Shown in pieces: positions 23,779 to 33,250 of a stretch of 64,000 nucleotides of DNA. The number at the start of each line of letters is the position of its first letter. Within the stretch, counting starts at the first letter, position 1. The notes beneath the pieces are model-generated. The model had not been told where the DNA came from, did not search any database, and saw only the letters and a list, made by a program, of their open reading frames with translations. This stretch comes from Obelidium mucronatum (taxonomy: Eukaryota > Chytridiomycota > Chytridiomycetes > Chytridiales > Chytriomycetaceae): NCBI GenBank assembly GCA_025765595.1, contig JAIVFH010000074.1, forward strand, positions 1 to 64,000, read 5' to 3'. Made by a program: the position numbers and the translations under genes.

Positions 23779-24552
23779 ATGAACCAAGCGACAGACGATT
23801 CCAACGCCGAAGATATTTTTAAAGCAACGCCACCCCACACGAACGCCTCTTTGGTCTATTCAACTCCTTTAAGTGACGGCGGTAATGCGGATCTCAATGC
23901 ATATTTGCAACCGCAGCAGCAGACTTTCAATCATCCCGAAGCAGCCTCCAATATTTTGACTGCCATCAGAACAATCAATAAGCCACAAAGGCAAAGCGGT
24001 GCTCAGAACAGTCTCCCCAGAGGGCGAAGCCTCACCGATTTTTCAAAGAAACCATACAATAGGCCTTCGAACCATCTCTCGAATGATTTAACTCGAAGAT
24101 GTTTATTTCCGACTGCGCCACCTCCACTAACAACTGCCGAAACTGCCTCACTCTTCTACCAACGCACTTTATCAAGCTCTACACCACTGACTTTGTCTAA
24201 GGTCAGTGGTATTTTGGATACTCCTGGGGCTGGGAGGGTCCAACCCTCGACCACCGCATCCTCATCCACGAATGATTCTGAAGCAAAAGAAGCAACGTAT
24301 CATAAACGACACCGTGAAGCCGAGAAACAGCGCCGCGAATCTCTCAGACTAGGATTCGAGCAGTTAAAGGGGCTTCTGCCAGCATCAATGACTGTTGAGG
24401 AAAAAAGTTGGAGCCAAGTCAGGCTTTTGGAATATGGCCTGGAGTACATAATAGACTTGAAGAAAAGAGTTGACGCAAAAGCGCTGGAGAATTTTAAGTT
24501 GTTGGAAGTTCTCCGCAAATTTGGCGAGATTGAAAAGGAAGGTGAACGATAA
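23779..24552 (+). CDS. bHLH transcription factor, tandem paralogue 1
   Basis: A single-exon gene of 257 residues. The N-terminal two-thirds is Ser/Thr/Pro/Gln-rich and disordered. The C-terminus carries a bHLH domain: basic region HREAEKQRRESLR (H5, E9, R13 present, predicting CACGTG E-box contact), helix 1 LGFEQLKGLLP, a short loop with WSQ, and helix 2 RLLEYGLEYIIDLKKRV. The domain runs into a further helix (ALENFKLLEVLRKFGEI) that may extend dimerisation. It is first of five paralogues in the same orientation. Targets are unknown. Confidence 0.85.
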   Translation: MNQATDDSNAEDIFKATPPHTNASLVYSTPLSDGGNADLNAYLQPQQQTFNHPEAASNILTAIRTINKPQRQSGAQNSLPRGRSLTDFSKKPYNRPSNHLSNDLTRRCLFPTAPPPLTTAETASLFYQRTLSSSTPLTLSKVSGILDTPGAGRVQPSTTASSSTNDSEAKEATYHKRHREAEKQRRESLRLGFEQLKGLLPASMTVEEKSWSQVRLLEYGLEYIIDLKKRVDAKALENFKLLEVLRKFGEIEKEGER

Positions 24553-24645
24553 AACTACACGGGAGGTTCAATTCTTACAAAGCATACAAAAATGTTATAA
24601 AATCACCTGTAAATGATGTATGGCTATACCGTTATCCTTGTTCTC

Positions 24646-24651
24646 CACGTG
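24646..24651. promoter_or_regulatory. CACGTG E-box between bHLH genes 1 and 2
   Basis: A perfect palindromic E-box lies 138 bases before the start of bHLH gene 2. It is the site class expected from the H-E-R basic region of these bHLH proteins, so auto- or cross-regulation is plausible but unproven. Confidence 0.4.
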
Positions 24652-24679
24652 CTACGCGTAATATAAAAGTTGCCCGGCA

Positions 24680-24691
24680 AAAATGACGTAA
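24680..24691 (+). promoter_or_regulatory. TGACGTA-type motif upstream of bHLH gene 2
   Basis: AAAATGACGTAA lies 98 bases before the ATG at 24790, matching the motif and spacing before bHLH genes 1 and 5. Confidence 0.45.
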
Positions 24692-24789
24692 TGAAACCAT
24701 GCTGATTCGCCCCAGCCCACTTTCTTTCACAAACTTGATTCGCAATCGGATTCAGTCTAACTTGCGAAACTTGCCTTCTTCATTAAGCT

Positions 24790-25704
24790 ATGAGTCAGGA
24801 GAAAGATACTTTAGAGTGGGATGCTCTTCTCAATTCCATCAATAACTCATGTCCTAGCACCCAGTACCAATTTGGTAGCACTACCAAAGAATCAAATTCG
24901 CCTCTTGGATTAAGTTTTAGTATGGGTGCTGGTGTCGAAACTGATAATGCGCTGGCACTCTATACTGCCAAAGTCTCCACACATATACAACCTGATTCGC
25001 TACAACACCAGCAGCTACATCCAGCCCCACCAAATACACAGCAATTAAATTCTCAAACACAAAGAATCAGCCCGTACTCACGACCTCATAATCCATGCCA
25101 TACGTCCAGCCCTTTGTCATCGGCAGGTGCCTTATCTACCAAGGCCCGCCATCAGTCTGTATTTGGATCTTCAGCGTATATAGACAGTCGACATATAACA
25201 CAATCAAACTACTCTACTGGTGCGATTACTGGTAACCCGGATGGTTCAGACTTTTGGGATGCCCTCTTCGAAAACCCCAGTCATACACTCTTACAGAGCC
25301 AAAATAGAACTTCAGAAGCCCCTACATCTATTCAAAATGAAGTTTCAACTTTACTTGACGGGGCTGGGTCAAGTGAAATTGAGGAGCAAATGTGTTTTGA
25401 GGAAAGCAATAGTTCCGGCACCACTACCACTACACAAGACCTTGAAAAAAAACAGAAATTCCTCAAAATACATCGTGAAAACGAGCGGCAAAGGCGCGAA
25501 TCTTTACGTGTTGGTTTTGAAAAGTTGAAGAAACTTTTGCCTCCTTCCTTAACTATTGGCGAAAGAAGTTGGAGCCAGCCACGCCTTTTGGAATGTGGTT
25601 TAGAGTATATAGAGGAGCTGAAAAGAAAGTCGGAGGATGTTGAGATGGATAATTGCAAGTGTCGGGAAGCTCTACGGCGGTTTGCCGAATTATCCAAAAA
25701 ATGA
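24790..25704 (+). CDS. bHLH transcription factor, tandem paralogue 2
   Basis: A single-exon gene of 304 residues. The N-terminus (MSQEKDTLEWDALLNSI) resembles that of paralogue 4 (DQDEWEQILHS), so this acidic/aromatic patch may be an activation or interaction motif. A long Gln/Ser/Thr/Asn-rich linker contains a conserved ISPYSRPHNPCHTSSPLSS block, related to YTRPLSHCLVSSPL in paralogue 4 and YSRPTGQPPMVSSPL in paralogue 5. The C-terminal bHLH is HRENERQRRESLR, GFEKLKKLLP, SWSQPRLLECGLEYIEELKR. The H-E-R triad predicts E-box binding. Confidence 0.87.
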   Translation: MSQEKDTLEWDALLNSINNSCPSTQYQFGSTTKESNSPLGLSFSMGAGVETDNALALYTAKVSTHIQPDSLQHQQLHPAPPNTQQLNSQTQRISPYSRPHNPCHTSSPLSSAGALSTKARHQSVFGSSAYIDSRHITQSNYSTGAITGNPDGSDFWDALFENPSHTLLQSQNRTSEAPTSIQNEVSTLLDGAGSSEIEEQMCFEESNSSGTTTTTQDLEKKQKFLKIHRENERQRRESLRVGFEKLKKLLPPSLTIGERSWSQPRLLECGLEYIEELKRKSEDVEMDNCKCREALRRFAELSKK

Positions 25705-25823
25705 AGACGATGTAGGAGGAAAGACGCTCTGTTTATATTTCTCATTATGAAAAGCGTCTAAATATGTAATTATTTTGATAATTGCAAGAGTTTTTTTCTC
25801 CAGTTGGGCTTGCGAGTTAGATA

Positions 25824-25829
25824 CACGTG
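25824..25829. promoter_or_regulatory. CACGTG E-box between bHLH genes 2 and 3
   Basis: A perfect palindromic CACGTG within ATACACGTGC, upstream of the third bHLH reading frame. It is a candidate binding site for the clustered bHLH factors themselves. Confidence 0.35.
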
Positions 25830-25930
25830 CATCTCCAACACTTTTCTTTCAAAATGGTGCCATAACCAGAAAAGTAAAACCTTACATAAGTAATCGAGGC
25901 GCTCAAATTCTTGGATTCGCTTTGGATTGA

Positions 25931-26785
25931 TGCCCCCAGACGATACAAAGTCCCGACGGTACGAGTTGTAGTCTATTCCTCATAAATCTGCCTGAACCAA
26001 TACAGTACTTAATTTCCACGAACTTAAGATCTAAACTAGACTCTAATAGAAGCTACAAGTTGAGCTGTCGTTCAAGTCAACGGCAATTGTTCAACAGCGC
26101 CTCTCATTCCGACAATCTCCTGACGTCATCTAATTACGTCTCTCCAAACTTGCAACGAAAGGACAATACATATGATTCTCAGAATCCTACCAATCATAGC
26201 TCGGAGTCACAGCCAATACGGACAACAATCGGAACCCCAAAAATTACAACATCACTATGCAAGGCAAAGAACACCGCGAAATGCGCCGGCACAAACGTAA
26301 AATTTCAGCATTTCGCTGATAACGGTGACGGTGACGGCCTTGGATATTCACTTAACAACCAAATCCATGCTGGTCCAATCAGTTCTCAAGAGCCTGAAAA
26401 ATACCCTTCATCGCTTTCTACGGATCCGACGACAGCCACCTGCTTAATAACACAGCTTCTCGATGAAAGTGACGCCATTGAAGTTAGCAACGAGAAAGAA
26501 AAACAGTGGCTCAAAATACATCGCCATCGCGAGAATGAGAGACAGCGGCGGGATTCCCTTCGACGTGGCTTCGACAAGTTGAAAAAAGTACTCCCGGACT
26601 CCATGGCGATTGGCGAGAGGAGTTGGAGTCAGCCACGACTTTTGGAATATGGGTTGGAGTACATTGTTGAGTTGAAGCGGTTGTCTGCAGAGAAGGCTGA
26701 AGAGAATCGAAAATGCAAGGATATCTTGCGGCAATTTGCCGATCTGAAGGATACTAGTATTCCTGAGTTTAAGGACGTTGAATAG
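25931..26785 (+). CDS. bHLH transcription factor, tandem paralogue 3 (start not found)
   Basis: The frame is open from 25931 to TAG at 26783-26785 but has no ATG before the bHLH helix 1. The N-terminal region is Ser/Asn/Thr-rich like its paralogues. The bHLH is clear: HRENERQRRDSLR, GFDKLKKVLP, SWSQPRLLEYGLEYIVELKR. An ATG at 25930 in another frame runs only to a nearby TAG. So either an upstream exon, an uncorrected single-base error, or loss of the start explains the gap. The DNA-binding triad H-E-R is intact, so a functional product remains possible. The true 5' end is unresolved. Confidence 0.65.
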   Translation, partial: CPQTIQSPDGTSCSLFLINLPEPIQYLISTNLRSKLDSNRSYKLSCRSSQRQLFNSASHSDNLLTSSNYVSPNLQRKDNTYDSQNPTNHSSESQPIRTTIGTPKITTSLCKAKNTAKCAGTNVKFQHFADNGDGDGLGYSLNNQIHAGPISSQEPEKYPSSLSTDPTTATCLITQLLDESDAIEVSNEKEKQWLKIHRHRENERQRRDSLRRGFDKLKKVLPDSMAIGERSWSQPRLLEYGLEYIVELKRLSAEKAEENRKCKDILRQFADLKDTSIPEFKDVE

Positions 26786-26935
26786 AATACAAGAATTGCA
26801 GAAAAAAATTCCTTTCTCCGAGTTTTGAAGAACAAGTACGTCAGTGAACGTCAATCCCGTTAATGATTCGAAACTGTGTTGTTAATGAACCATGATATTA
26901 AAGCTCGTATCCAGTTTGTGGGGGGGCATAATATT

Positions 26936-26941
26936 CACGTG
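26936..26941. promoter_or_regulatory. CACGTG E-box between bHLH genes 3 and 4
   Basis: A third perfect CACGTG in successive intergenic regions of the cluster, within ATTCACGTGCAAAG. The recurrence in three of the four internal spacers supports a shared regulatory input. Confidence 0.35.
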
Positions 26942-27236
26942 CAAAGAACGACAATGCCGCAGATCCAAATGCATGGTGCACAAAGGCTGATAACTCAAGG
27001 CAGGCGAATTGCATTCAAAACATGGCGACCCATGTTGAAATGAATGCAACTGCAGCTTGTATTTGAGACTTCAAAGAAGTCACAAGGGCAGCGCAGGCGA
27101 TCATTCTTAAATAAGTTTTATTGAGCAATTGTTTCTTGTGACAAAACGGCAGACGACTGGAGGCCACATCAATTAAATGAGATTAGAATAAAAAACTGTA
27201 TAAATTCGATCCGTAAAGTACATTCTAAGCTGAAAC

Positions 27237-27250
27237 GCAATGACGCCATG
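27237..27250 (+). promoter_or_regulatory. TGACGCC motif upstream of bHLH gene 4
   Basis: GCAATGACGCCATG lies about 130 bases before the preferred ATG of paralogue 4. It is a weaker match to the AAAATGACGYAA motif of paralogues 1, 2 and 5. Confidence 0.3.
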
Positions 27251-27378
27251 GAGCCACGGGGAAAAAATTGCAGGACTAGAATTTATTGAAATCTCAGGTG
27301 AATCTCAGCGCATCAATTTCTAGACGTCTTCAGGAAGTTAACAATACAAATCAATATAAGCAGATCGATAAAGAAAAT

Positions 27379-28242
27379 ATGTCTACTGATACTGACCAAG
27401 ACGAGTGGGAACAGATACTTCATTCCACAAAACCAAAGTTCCAAACGAACCCCACAGGTTCTCCGGAATCCATCATTCAGCTACCAGATTTGAGCTTTGG
27501 AAATGAATACGTCACTTCCACTCTTGAAGGCCATCACTTGTCTCAGCAGCAGCTACAGCAGGTTATTGATCAAATGCAGCAAACACCCAAAATACAACAA
27601 CCGCAGCCACAGCAGCAGCTATCAACTTACTTAAACACATCTCGACAAAAAAGTATCGTGCGTAGACAAGCTTCAAACCCGTACACTAGACCTCTTAGCC
27701 ACTGTCTTGTATCTAGCCCACTTGTTAGCAAACCTACGATGATCATCCCACAGCAACACGCTGGTGGAAATACCACCAACATATACTCAAGCCGAAACTT
27801 TTCAAACCAATACTATTCAAATAGTACCAGCGCTGCGGGAATTTCCGCAAATATATCTCAACAATCTACTCAGTTCTCGCAAGCCACCGAAACTCCACCC
27901 AGAAACACCACACTTTCAACTCTAACTGAAGACAAGGAAATCCACCCAATCAATAGGGAAATTGATAAAGTTGAGCGAGGACGGAAAGTGCATCGTGAAG
28001 CTGAAAAACAACGTCGAGAATCTTTACGACTTGGGTTTGAGAAACTAAAGGATCTCTTACCTACTTCAGCGATCGGGTCAGATAAGAGCTGGAGTCAAAC
28101 GCGGCTTTTGGAAACTGGTTTGGATTACATTCTTGAGCTGAAACGAGAGGCCGACGAAAAGATGATGGAGAATATAAAGCTGAGAGATGCACTGCGGCAA
28201 GTTATAAAAATACACGGAAATTCTTCTATTGGTGAGAATTGA
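27379..28242 (+). CDS. bHLH transcription factor, tandem paralogue 4
   Basis: The start is placed at the ATG of MSTDTDQDEWEQILHS, which aligns with the N-terminus of paralogue 2. The frame is open further upstream to about 27286 without another ATG. The product of 287 residues has a Gln-rich region (QLQQVIDQMQQ and poly-Gln/Pro runs) and the conserved NPYTRPLSHCLVSSPLVS block. The C-terminal bHLH is HREAEKQRRESLR, GFEKLKDLLP, DKSWSQTRLLETGLDYILELKR. The loop is one residue different from paralogues 1-3, grouping this gene with paralogue 5. Confidence 0.85.
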   Translation: MSTDTDQDEWEQILHSTKPKFQTNPTGSPESIIQLPDLSFGNEYVTSTLEGHHLSQQQLQQVIDQMQQTPKIQQPQPQQQLSTYLNTSRQKSIVRRQASNPYTRPLSHCLVSSPLVSKPTMIIPQQHAGGNTTNIYSSRNFSNQYYSNSTSAAGISANISQQSTQFSQATETPPRNTTLSTLTEDKEIHPINREIDKVERGRKVHREAEKQRRESLRLGFEKLKDLLPTSAIGSDKSWSQTRLLETGLDYILELKREADEKMMENIKLRDALRQVIKIHGNSSIGEN

Positions 28243-29672
28243 AATTTGCAGGCCTCGCCAGAAGGCAAAAGTCATTTGAATTTGGAGTTTTAATGAAAAA
28301 TAAAGGTTCGATAATTGAGTGCAGTGAAAGAGATTGGATATATCGGTGTTTGTATGTTATTCTGAGTCTTTGACTGTAGTTGTCAGCACCTGGCGCAAAG
28401 CACAGACTTGTAACACAGCACTCTATTCATTACAATAACTCGGAATTACAAATAACTCGGAATGTAACCAAAGGAGGAATTGAAAAGAGTCCTGTGCCCT
28501 CGGTACTATTTTCTAGTCGTTGAGAACTTAAGTTGATAAATTGCCGTCCACTCAACTGGTCTACTGATGCCGTACCCCCTCCGAGATAATCAACGTCACA
28601 GAATCAAAGTTTGAAGCGTATTTGATCTTCGTTGGGTGTTTGTTTCAAATTGCAGTTAGTGTAAACTGTTACTCTTGTCAGACACTGCCAACTCGGACTC
28701 AATCTGTCATAACAACTCTCACACAGCACCCACAAAACATCTTATAGAGTCCACACTCGATGATCTTGATACAAATCTCAATTGAAGTGGTTTATAAGCT
28801 CCGTTTCAAACAAATGAATAGGCTGTATGGTACGTTGACAATGACGAAAACACTGGCCCGATAATTTCTTTCCCCTTTAGCGGAAGAAAGATTTCAATCT
28901 CATCAAAACTTTCAGAAGTTCGAATTTCATCCTAATGGGCAGGAACGGCCGTGTCTTTTTTACTATTTTGCTGTCAAGGTATATATTTTTTGGTTTTCCA
29001 ATTCCAAACGCCAACCGCAGAAAAAATCAAATGCTATCGCAAGTCGAACATTATAATATGTGTGAATATGTCTGAGTCGTTGAAGCTTCTGCTGCGATAT
29101 TTAATAACTGAAGAGGCTGGCCGAATCTCAACTTCAACGACATGAGATGCGATGGTGTGTATCTCAAGCCAAATGACTCAAAACAAAACCAGTCGCCATA
29201 GTTCGAAAAATCGTCACAAGAGGGGCCCCAGTTGCCCTGATTCTTCCACTGAACACTGGAATTCCACCATGCGTTTAATGCAATCACTCAATGGATTATG
29301 TTTTCGCTCAATCAGTTAAAAGACAGCGACTGTGTGAAATCAAGGTGAACGGCACTGATAGTTTTTGGACCCTCGAGATGGAAACCGAAGCAGGTGAAAA
29401 TTCGATGGACTGTGATTCTCCAACCAAATCTCTGAAAGTATCGCAGCGCAGACGTGACGAGTAAATTTCAATTTGCAATAAGTTCCCGCTGAAGTCGATT
29501 GTTTCAGGTCGATATGAAGGTTTCGCGGTGCCACGGATCGATCGATGGCTGAATAAATCTTCCCGGATTGCTAGGAACGCAACGAAGCAGTTCTGAATAT
29601 TCTCAAAAACGTAATATGAATAATGATAGAATTGCCCTCAAATGGGTATGGAGAAAGTTTCGTCTAAATTCA
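28243..29672. other. Intergenic region between bHLH genes 4 and 5
   Basis: About 1.4 kb without a gene I can support. A minus-strand frame at 29051-29287 is Trp- and Cys-containing (QGNWGPSCDDF, then YGDWFC) and could be a remnant or small secreted exon, but has no start, splice or family evidence. No repeat of the bHLH coding sequence was seen here. Confidence 0.4.
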
Positions 29673-29686
29673 AAAATGACGCAATG
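29673..29686 (+). promoter_or_regulatory. TGACGCA-type motif upstream of bHLH gene 5
   Basis: AAAATGACGCAATG lies 116 bases before the ATG at 29803. It is almost identical to the motif before bHLH genes 1 and 2. Confidence 0.45.
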
Positions 29687-29802
29687 TGCCCATGCAAACG
29701 GAAAAGAATTGGCAAAAATCTCTCCTTGTCAAAAAAAGCAGGGCAGAGTGATACCATCTGAAAGTAAAGTTGCCCTTTGTGCGACTGTCTGCCAAAACCG
29801 TA

Positions 29803-30810
29803 ATGGCTCAACAAAGCCAGGAATACGGCTACCAGACAAGTGCAGATGGTGGTTCAGACGTGTCTTCGAATTTGAACCAGCACTTTGACATGTCGTTGCT
29901 CAGTAGCCAAGCTGGAAATGAATACCCACCTACTTTAGATTTTGGACTGTGTCTCTATCCGCGTCGGGTGCAGTCAGATCCATCGCAGGGTACATTCCCG
30001 CAGGACCAAGGAGTTCATGGATTTGAGTATCAGCAGTTGCCGCAAATACAACTTCAGCCTCAGCCCTACGTACGCCAACAGCACCCACCTAGGAGGTATA
30101 GCAATGAGCAGAGCAACTCCTCCAGCCGGTCTCCTTATTCTCGCCCTACAGGCCAACCGCCGATGGTATCAAGCCCTCTGGCGTCGAAAAGTAAAAAGAA
30201 TTCGCCAGCGCCTGCATCTCAATATCCCAACCCTTCTCTTCCTTCTTATTCTGGTTCATCGTCGTTGGCTGTGCCCGGGTTTTCATATTACGCCAACAGC
30301 ACCGTTCCCGGCTCTGAGTCATCTTCTGCTCCTCCCATTTCTGCTCCTCCCAACAGCCCATATAGTCACGACATTCACCCGCAAAATTCTGAATTCTTCC
30401 ATGAACTATTTGGTCACAATTCCGACTCGTCAGGGCAACTGTCCAGCCACTCGATCGCCACCAGCACATCAAAACAAGCAATCAACGAGAAGCAAGAGCG
30501 TGAAAGAAGAGTCCACCGTGATGCCGAAAAACAACGTCGAGAGTCTTTGCGGATTGGATTTGAGAAGTTGAAGGACTTGTTACCAGCGTCGACAATTGGA
30601 TCTGATAAAAATTGGAGCCAAACGCGATTATTAGAAACCGGTCTAGAATATATTGCAGAGTTAAAGAGGTCTGCAGAGGCTGGAAAGAGGGAGAATGAAA
30701 TGCTGAAACAGGCACTGCGGAAGGTTATCGAGGCGCAACAAAACGACAAGGAGCCAGAGCATGGCAGCACAGGAGGAGGTGCCGGCAGTCACGCTTCAAG
30801 TTCGAAATAG
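29803..30810 (+). CDS. bHLH transcription factor, tandem paralogue 5
   Basis: The start is set at the ATG of MAQQSQEYGY. The product is 335 residues. A Ser/Pro/Tyr-rich region contains the RSPYSRPTGQPPMVSSPLAS block shared with paralogues 2 and 4. The bHLH is HRDAEKQRRESLR, IGFEKLKDLLP, DKNWSQTRLLETGLEYIAELKR, followed by an extra helix and a Gly/Ser-rich tail (GGGAGSHASSSK). Among the five it is closest to paralogue 4 in both loop and helix 2. The H-E-R triad predicts E-box DNA binding. Confidence 0.87.
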   Translation: MAQQSQEYGYQTSADGGSDVSSNLNQHFDMSLLSSQAGNEYPPTLDFGLCLYPRRVQSDPSQGTFPQDQGVHGFEYQQLPQIQLQPQPYVRQQHPPRRYSNEQSNSSSRSPYSRPTGQPPMVSSPLASKSKKNSPAPASQYPNPSLPSYSGSSSLAVPGFSYYANSTVPGSESSSAPPISAPPNSPYSHDIHPQNSEFFHELFGHNSDSSGQLSSHSIATSTSKQAINEKQERERRVHRDAEKQRRESLRIGFEKLKDLLPASTIGSDKNWSQTRLLETGLEYIAELKRSAEAGKRENEMLKQALRKVIEAQQNDKEPEHGSTGGGAGSHASSSK

Positions 30811-30896
30811 AGATACAATCATAGTCCGTTTTATGTATTTAATGTATTGAGACAATAAATCAAGAGTTGATTTACATCGAATTACCAAGAATTACC

Positions 30897-32478
30897 ATGA
30901 TTCTCCAAAGAAACTCCCTATTACGCATACCGCATTCGTCACATATGTTAACAATGCTTTCTTTCGTATTTCAGAGAAATATGCACCATGTATTTGTTTC
31001 GGCAGTGTCTTTTGACAGCCGACGTCACAATCAGAATGCTCTGCAATGGAAAACTGGATCGATTAAAGAAGGCGTTCATGTGCAGATAGGACTCTTACGA
31101 GGCGATGGACTCGCTGTTGGTTGGTTTTGTAGATACAGTGTTGTGGATAACCTAAAAGCCTTCCCTCCACATAGCAACGGCTGCCCCATTGCCTTTAACC
31201 TCTTTCACTCAAGTACATTTGAGAATTCCTGCTGCTGAATACGAGTCTGCGTCTTTAGTTGTGTCATTGAATGACTCAAACCAAATAGAAATCGCCAAGG
31301 GATCAATCGCACTCAAAGACCACGCTGAAGAGTCTCTGTGTGGTGAATTGAATCAAAAAGGAGGCCGATTTGTGGTGGATTTGGGGGATGTGGCATCCAT
31401 CATCCTGGAGAGTGTCTCAATCACTCCATTCAACCATCCGCTAGCAAATGTTCCGTCCAACACGCGTCTCTCCACTGGATCAACTATTCTTGTTGGACAT
31501 CGTGGAATTGGAATGAACAAAGTCTTGTTTATTGAGGGCAGCGGTCTACCGCAAATCTCTGAGAATACTTGCGAATCATTTTTAGAGGCGTATCGCGAAG
31601 GCGTCCAGTTTGTGGAGTTTGATGCCCAAGTTACGAAAGACTTGAAAGTTGTTTTATACCATGATTGTGAGTTTTTGCGATTTCTCCTTACGTCAGAGTA
31701 TTGATCATTGCCTCGAAGCTATCGTCAGCGAAATCGAAGCCCATACAGAAATCAAGGATCTGACGGAGGCTGAATTTCTTTCTTTAAAGCCAAGACTCGG
31801 CACGCAGCCTTTCACAACTCTGGCAACCGCCCTGAAGGTACTTAATAGTCAACAATAACTTGGCATCCACCGCCCGGTCTCAATCAAAATAATGGGAATA
31901 GACGCTGCCTCACGGACTTGGTTTCAACATTGAAATCAAGTATCCCATGCCTGACGAAATTGATTCCGATAATCTCCGAACCATTGAATTCAATACATTT
32001 GTCGATGCCATTCTGGAAACCACTTTCGCCCATGCGGGCGTTCGAAAAATTGTTTTTTCTTGTTTTCATCCTGAAGTTGCACGGATGACGAAACTGAAGC
32101 AGGCGTGTGTTCACTCTCAACCTCAATAATGTCTAATATTTCTGCAACCAACAGTCAAGATATCCTGTTCTCTTTCTTACAATGGGTGGTACTACTCCAA
32201 CTCTAGATTTGAGATCAAACACGTTTCTGGCAGCCGCTGAATTTGCCAACCTTGCACAACTCGATGGCATTGTTTCTGACGCGACGCCTGTTGTTCAGAA
32301 CCCTTATAAAACCATCAAAGCTGCTAAAGAAATGATGGGAGAAGGACGAGATGCCGTATTTACGTATGGCAGCCAAAACTGCATACCTAGAAATGCAAAA
32401 GCTTTGAAAGATGCGGGGCTTGATGGAATTATTGTTGATAAAGTTGTTCAAGTGAGAGAAGAGTTAAAGGGTGAATAA
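30897..32478 (+). CDS. Glycerophosphocholine phosphodiesterase, GDE1/GPCPD1-like
   Basis: Hydrolyses glycerophosphodiesters to glycerol 3-phosphate and alcohol. The GDPD domain is spread over exons ending at 31666, then 31719-31837, 31902-32104 and 32160-32478. Seen: VGHRGIGMN, ENTCESFLEAYREGVQFVEFDAQVTKD, VLYHDS, GFNIEIKYP, KIVFSCFHPEV, YPVLFLTMGG and GLDGIIVDKV; the catalytic HR, E-x-D and H residues are present. This arrangement matches the eukaryotic Gde1/GPCPD1 subgroup. The N-terminal region before about 31190 is less certain: the frames at 30897-31180 and from about 31140 onward disagree by one base, so an indel or unrecognised intron lies there. No SPX or ankyrin repeats are visible. 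The start at 30897 is tentative. Confidence 0.85.
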
Positions 32479-32564
32479 ACGTTTGCCGCGTGCCACACTC
32501 GAAATAACATTAAGTTTATTTCCTATCCATTCATTCGAAATTCCAGAAGTGATGCAATCGTCGT

Positions 32565-33148
32565 CTATTTTGAAGTCTTTGTCGTGATGTTAAAAATGGA
32601 AGAATGGAACACAAAACAACGTACCATCATTGAAACAAACTCATCAAAATCAATCCGCCCATCTCCATCAATATCGGCTTCGCTGAACATTTCGTTAATC
32701 TCTTGTTCAGTGAGATTTTCTCCCAAGTTTTGCATAACTTGACGTAATTGGGCAACAGTAATATACCCAACACCGTCTTTGTCGAAAACTCGAAACGCCT
32801 CTCTTATTTCAGCTTCTGCATCAGAATCTTTAAGCTTGCGCGCCATCATTGTGATGAACTCTTCAAAATCGATATTCCCATTGCCATCTCCATCAACTTC
32901 GTTGATCATGTCTTGAAGTTCCCCGTCTGTCGGGTTCTGACCAAGAGATCTCATAACAGTCCCTAGCTCTTTGGTGGTGATTGTTCCATCACCGTCCTTG
33001 TCAAAGAGGGAGAAGGCTTCCTTGAACTCTGCAATCTGATCTGGCGTCAGCTGATTGGACTTGTAAAGTAACGAAATGTTAGCTAAAAGCGTCACTTCTT
33101 ATGTGATAAAATAACGTGATGGATCTAGGAGGGGTGGGTGTGTACCAT
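32565..33148 (-). CDS. CMD1: Calmodulin with degenerate third EF-hand
   Basis: Three exons: 33148-33146 (only the ATG), 33059-32625 and 32576-32565 (TSK plus stop). Spliced length is 149 residues, exactly the usual calmodulin size; the intron right after the start codon is common in fungal calmodulins. EF-hand loops 1 ([12 protein letters not shown]), 2 ([12 protein letters not shown]) and 4 ([12 protein letters not shown]) are canonical. Loop 3 reads [12 protein letters not shown]: position 5 is Val and position 12 is Gln instead of the usual Glu, so calcium binding there should be weak or lost. The central linker [18 protein letters not shown] is conserved. It is tail-to-tail with the glycerophosphodiesterase gene. 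Confidence 0.95.
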
Positions 33149-33250
33149 TTTCCTTTGTTCTTTTCCTTTAGATGGAAGAGTCTAAAAATAGCTTTGACTC
33201 AGATTTGACAACCCTTAAAAAAATTGTCGTTATTAATTTAATATCCAACG

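Noticed and set aside
29051..29287. Trp/Cys-containing minus-strand frame between bHLH genes 4 and 5
   Set aside because: It is suggestive of a small secreted fragment but has no start, no splice partner and no recognised family.
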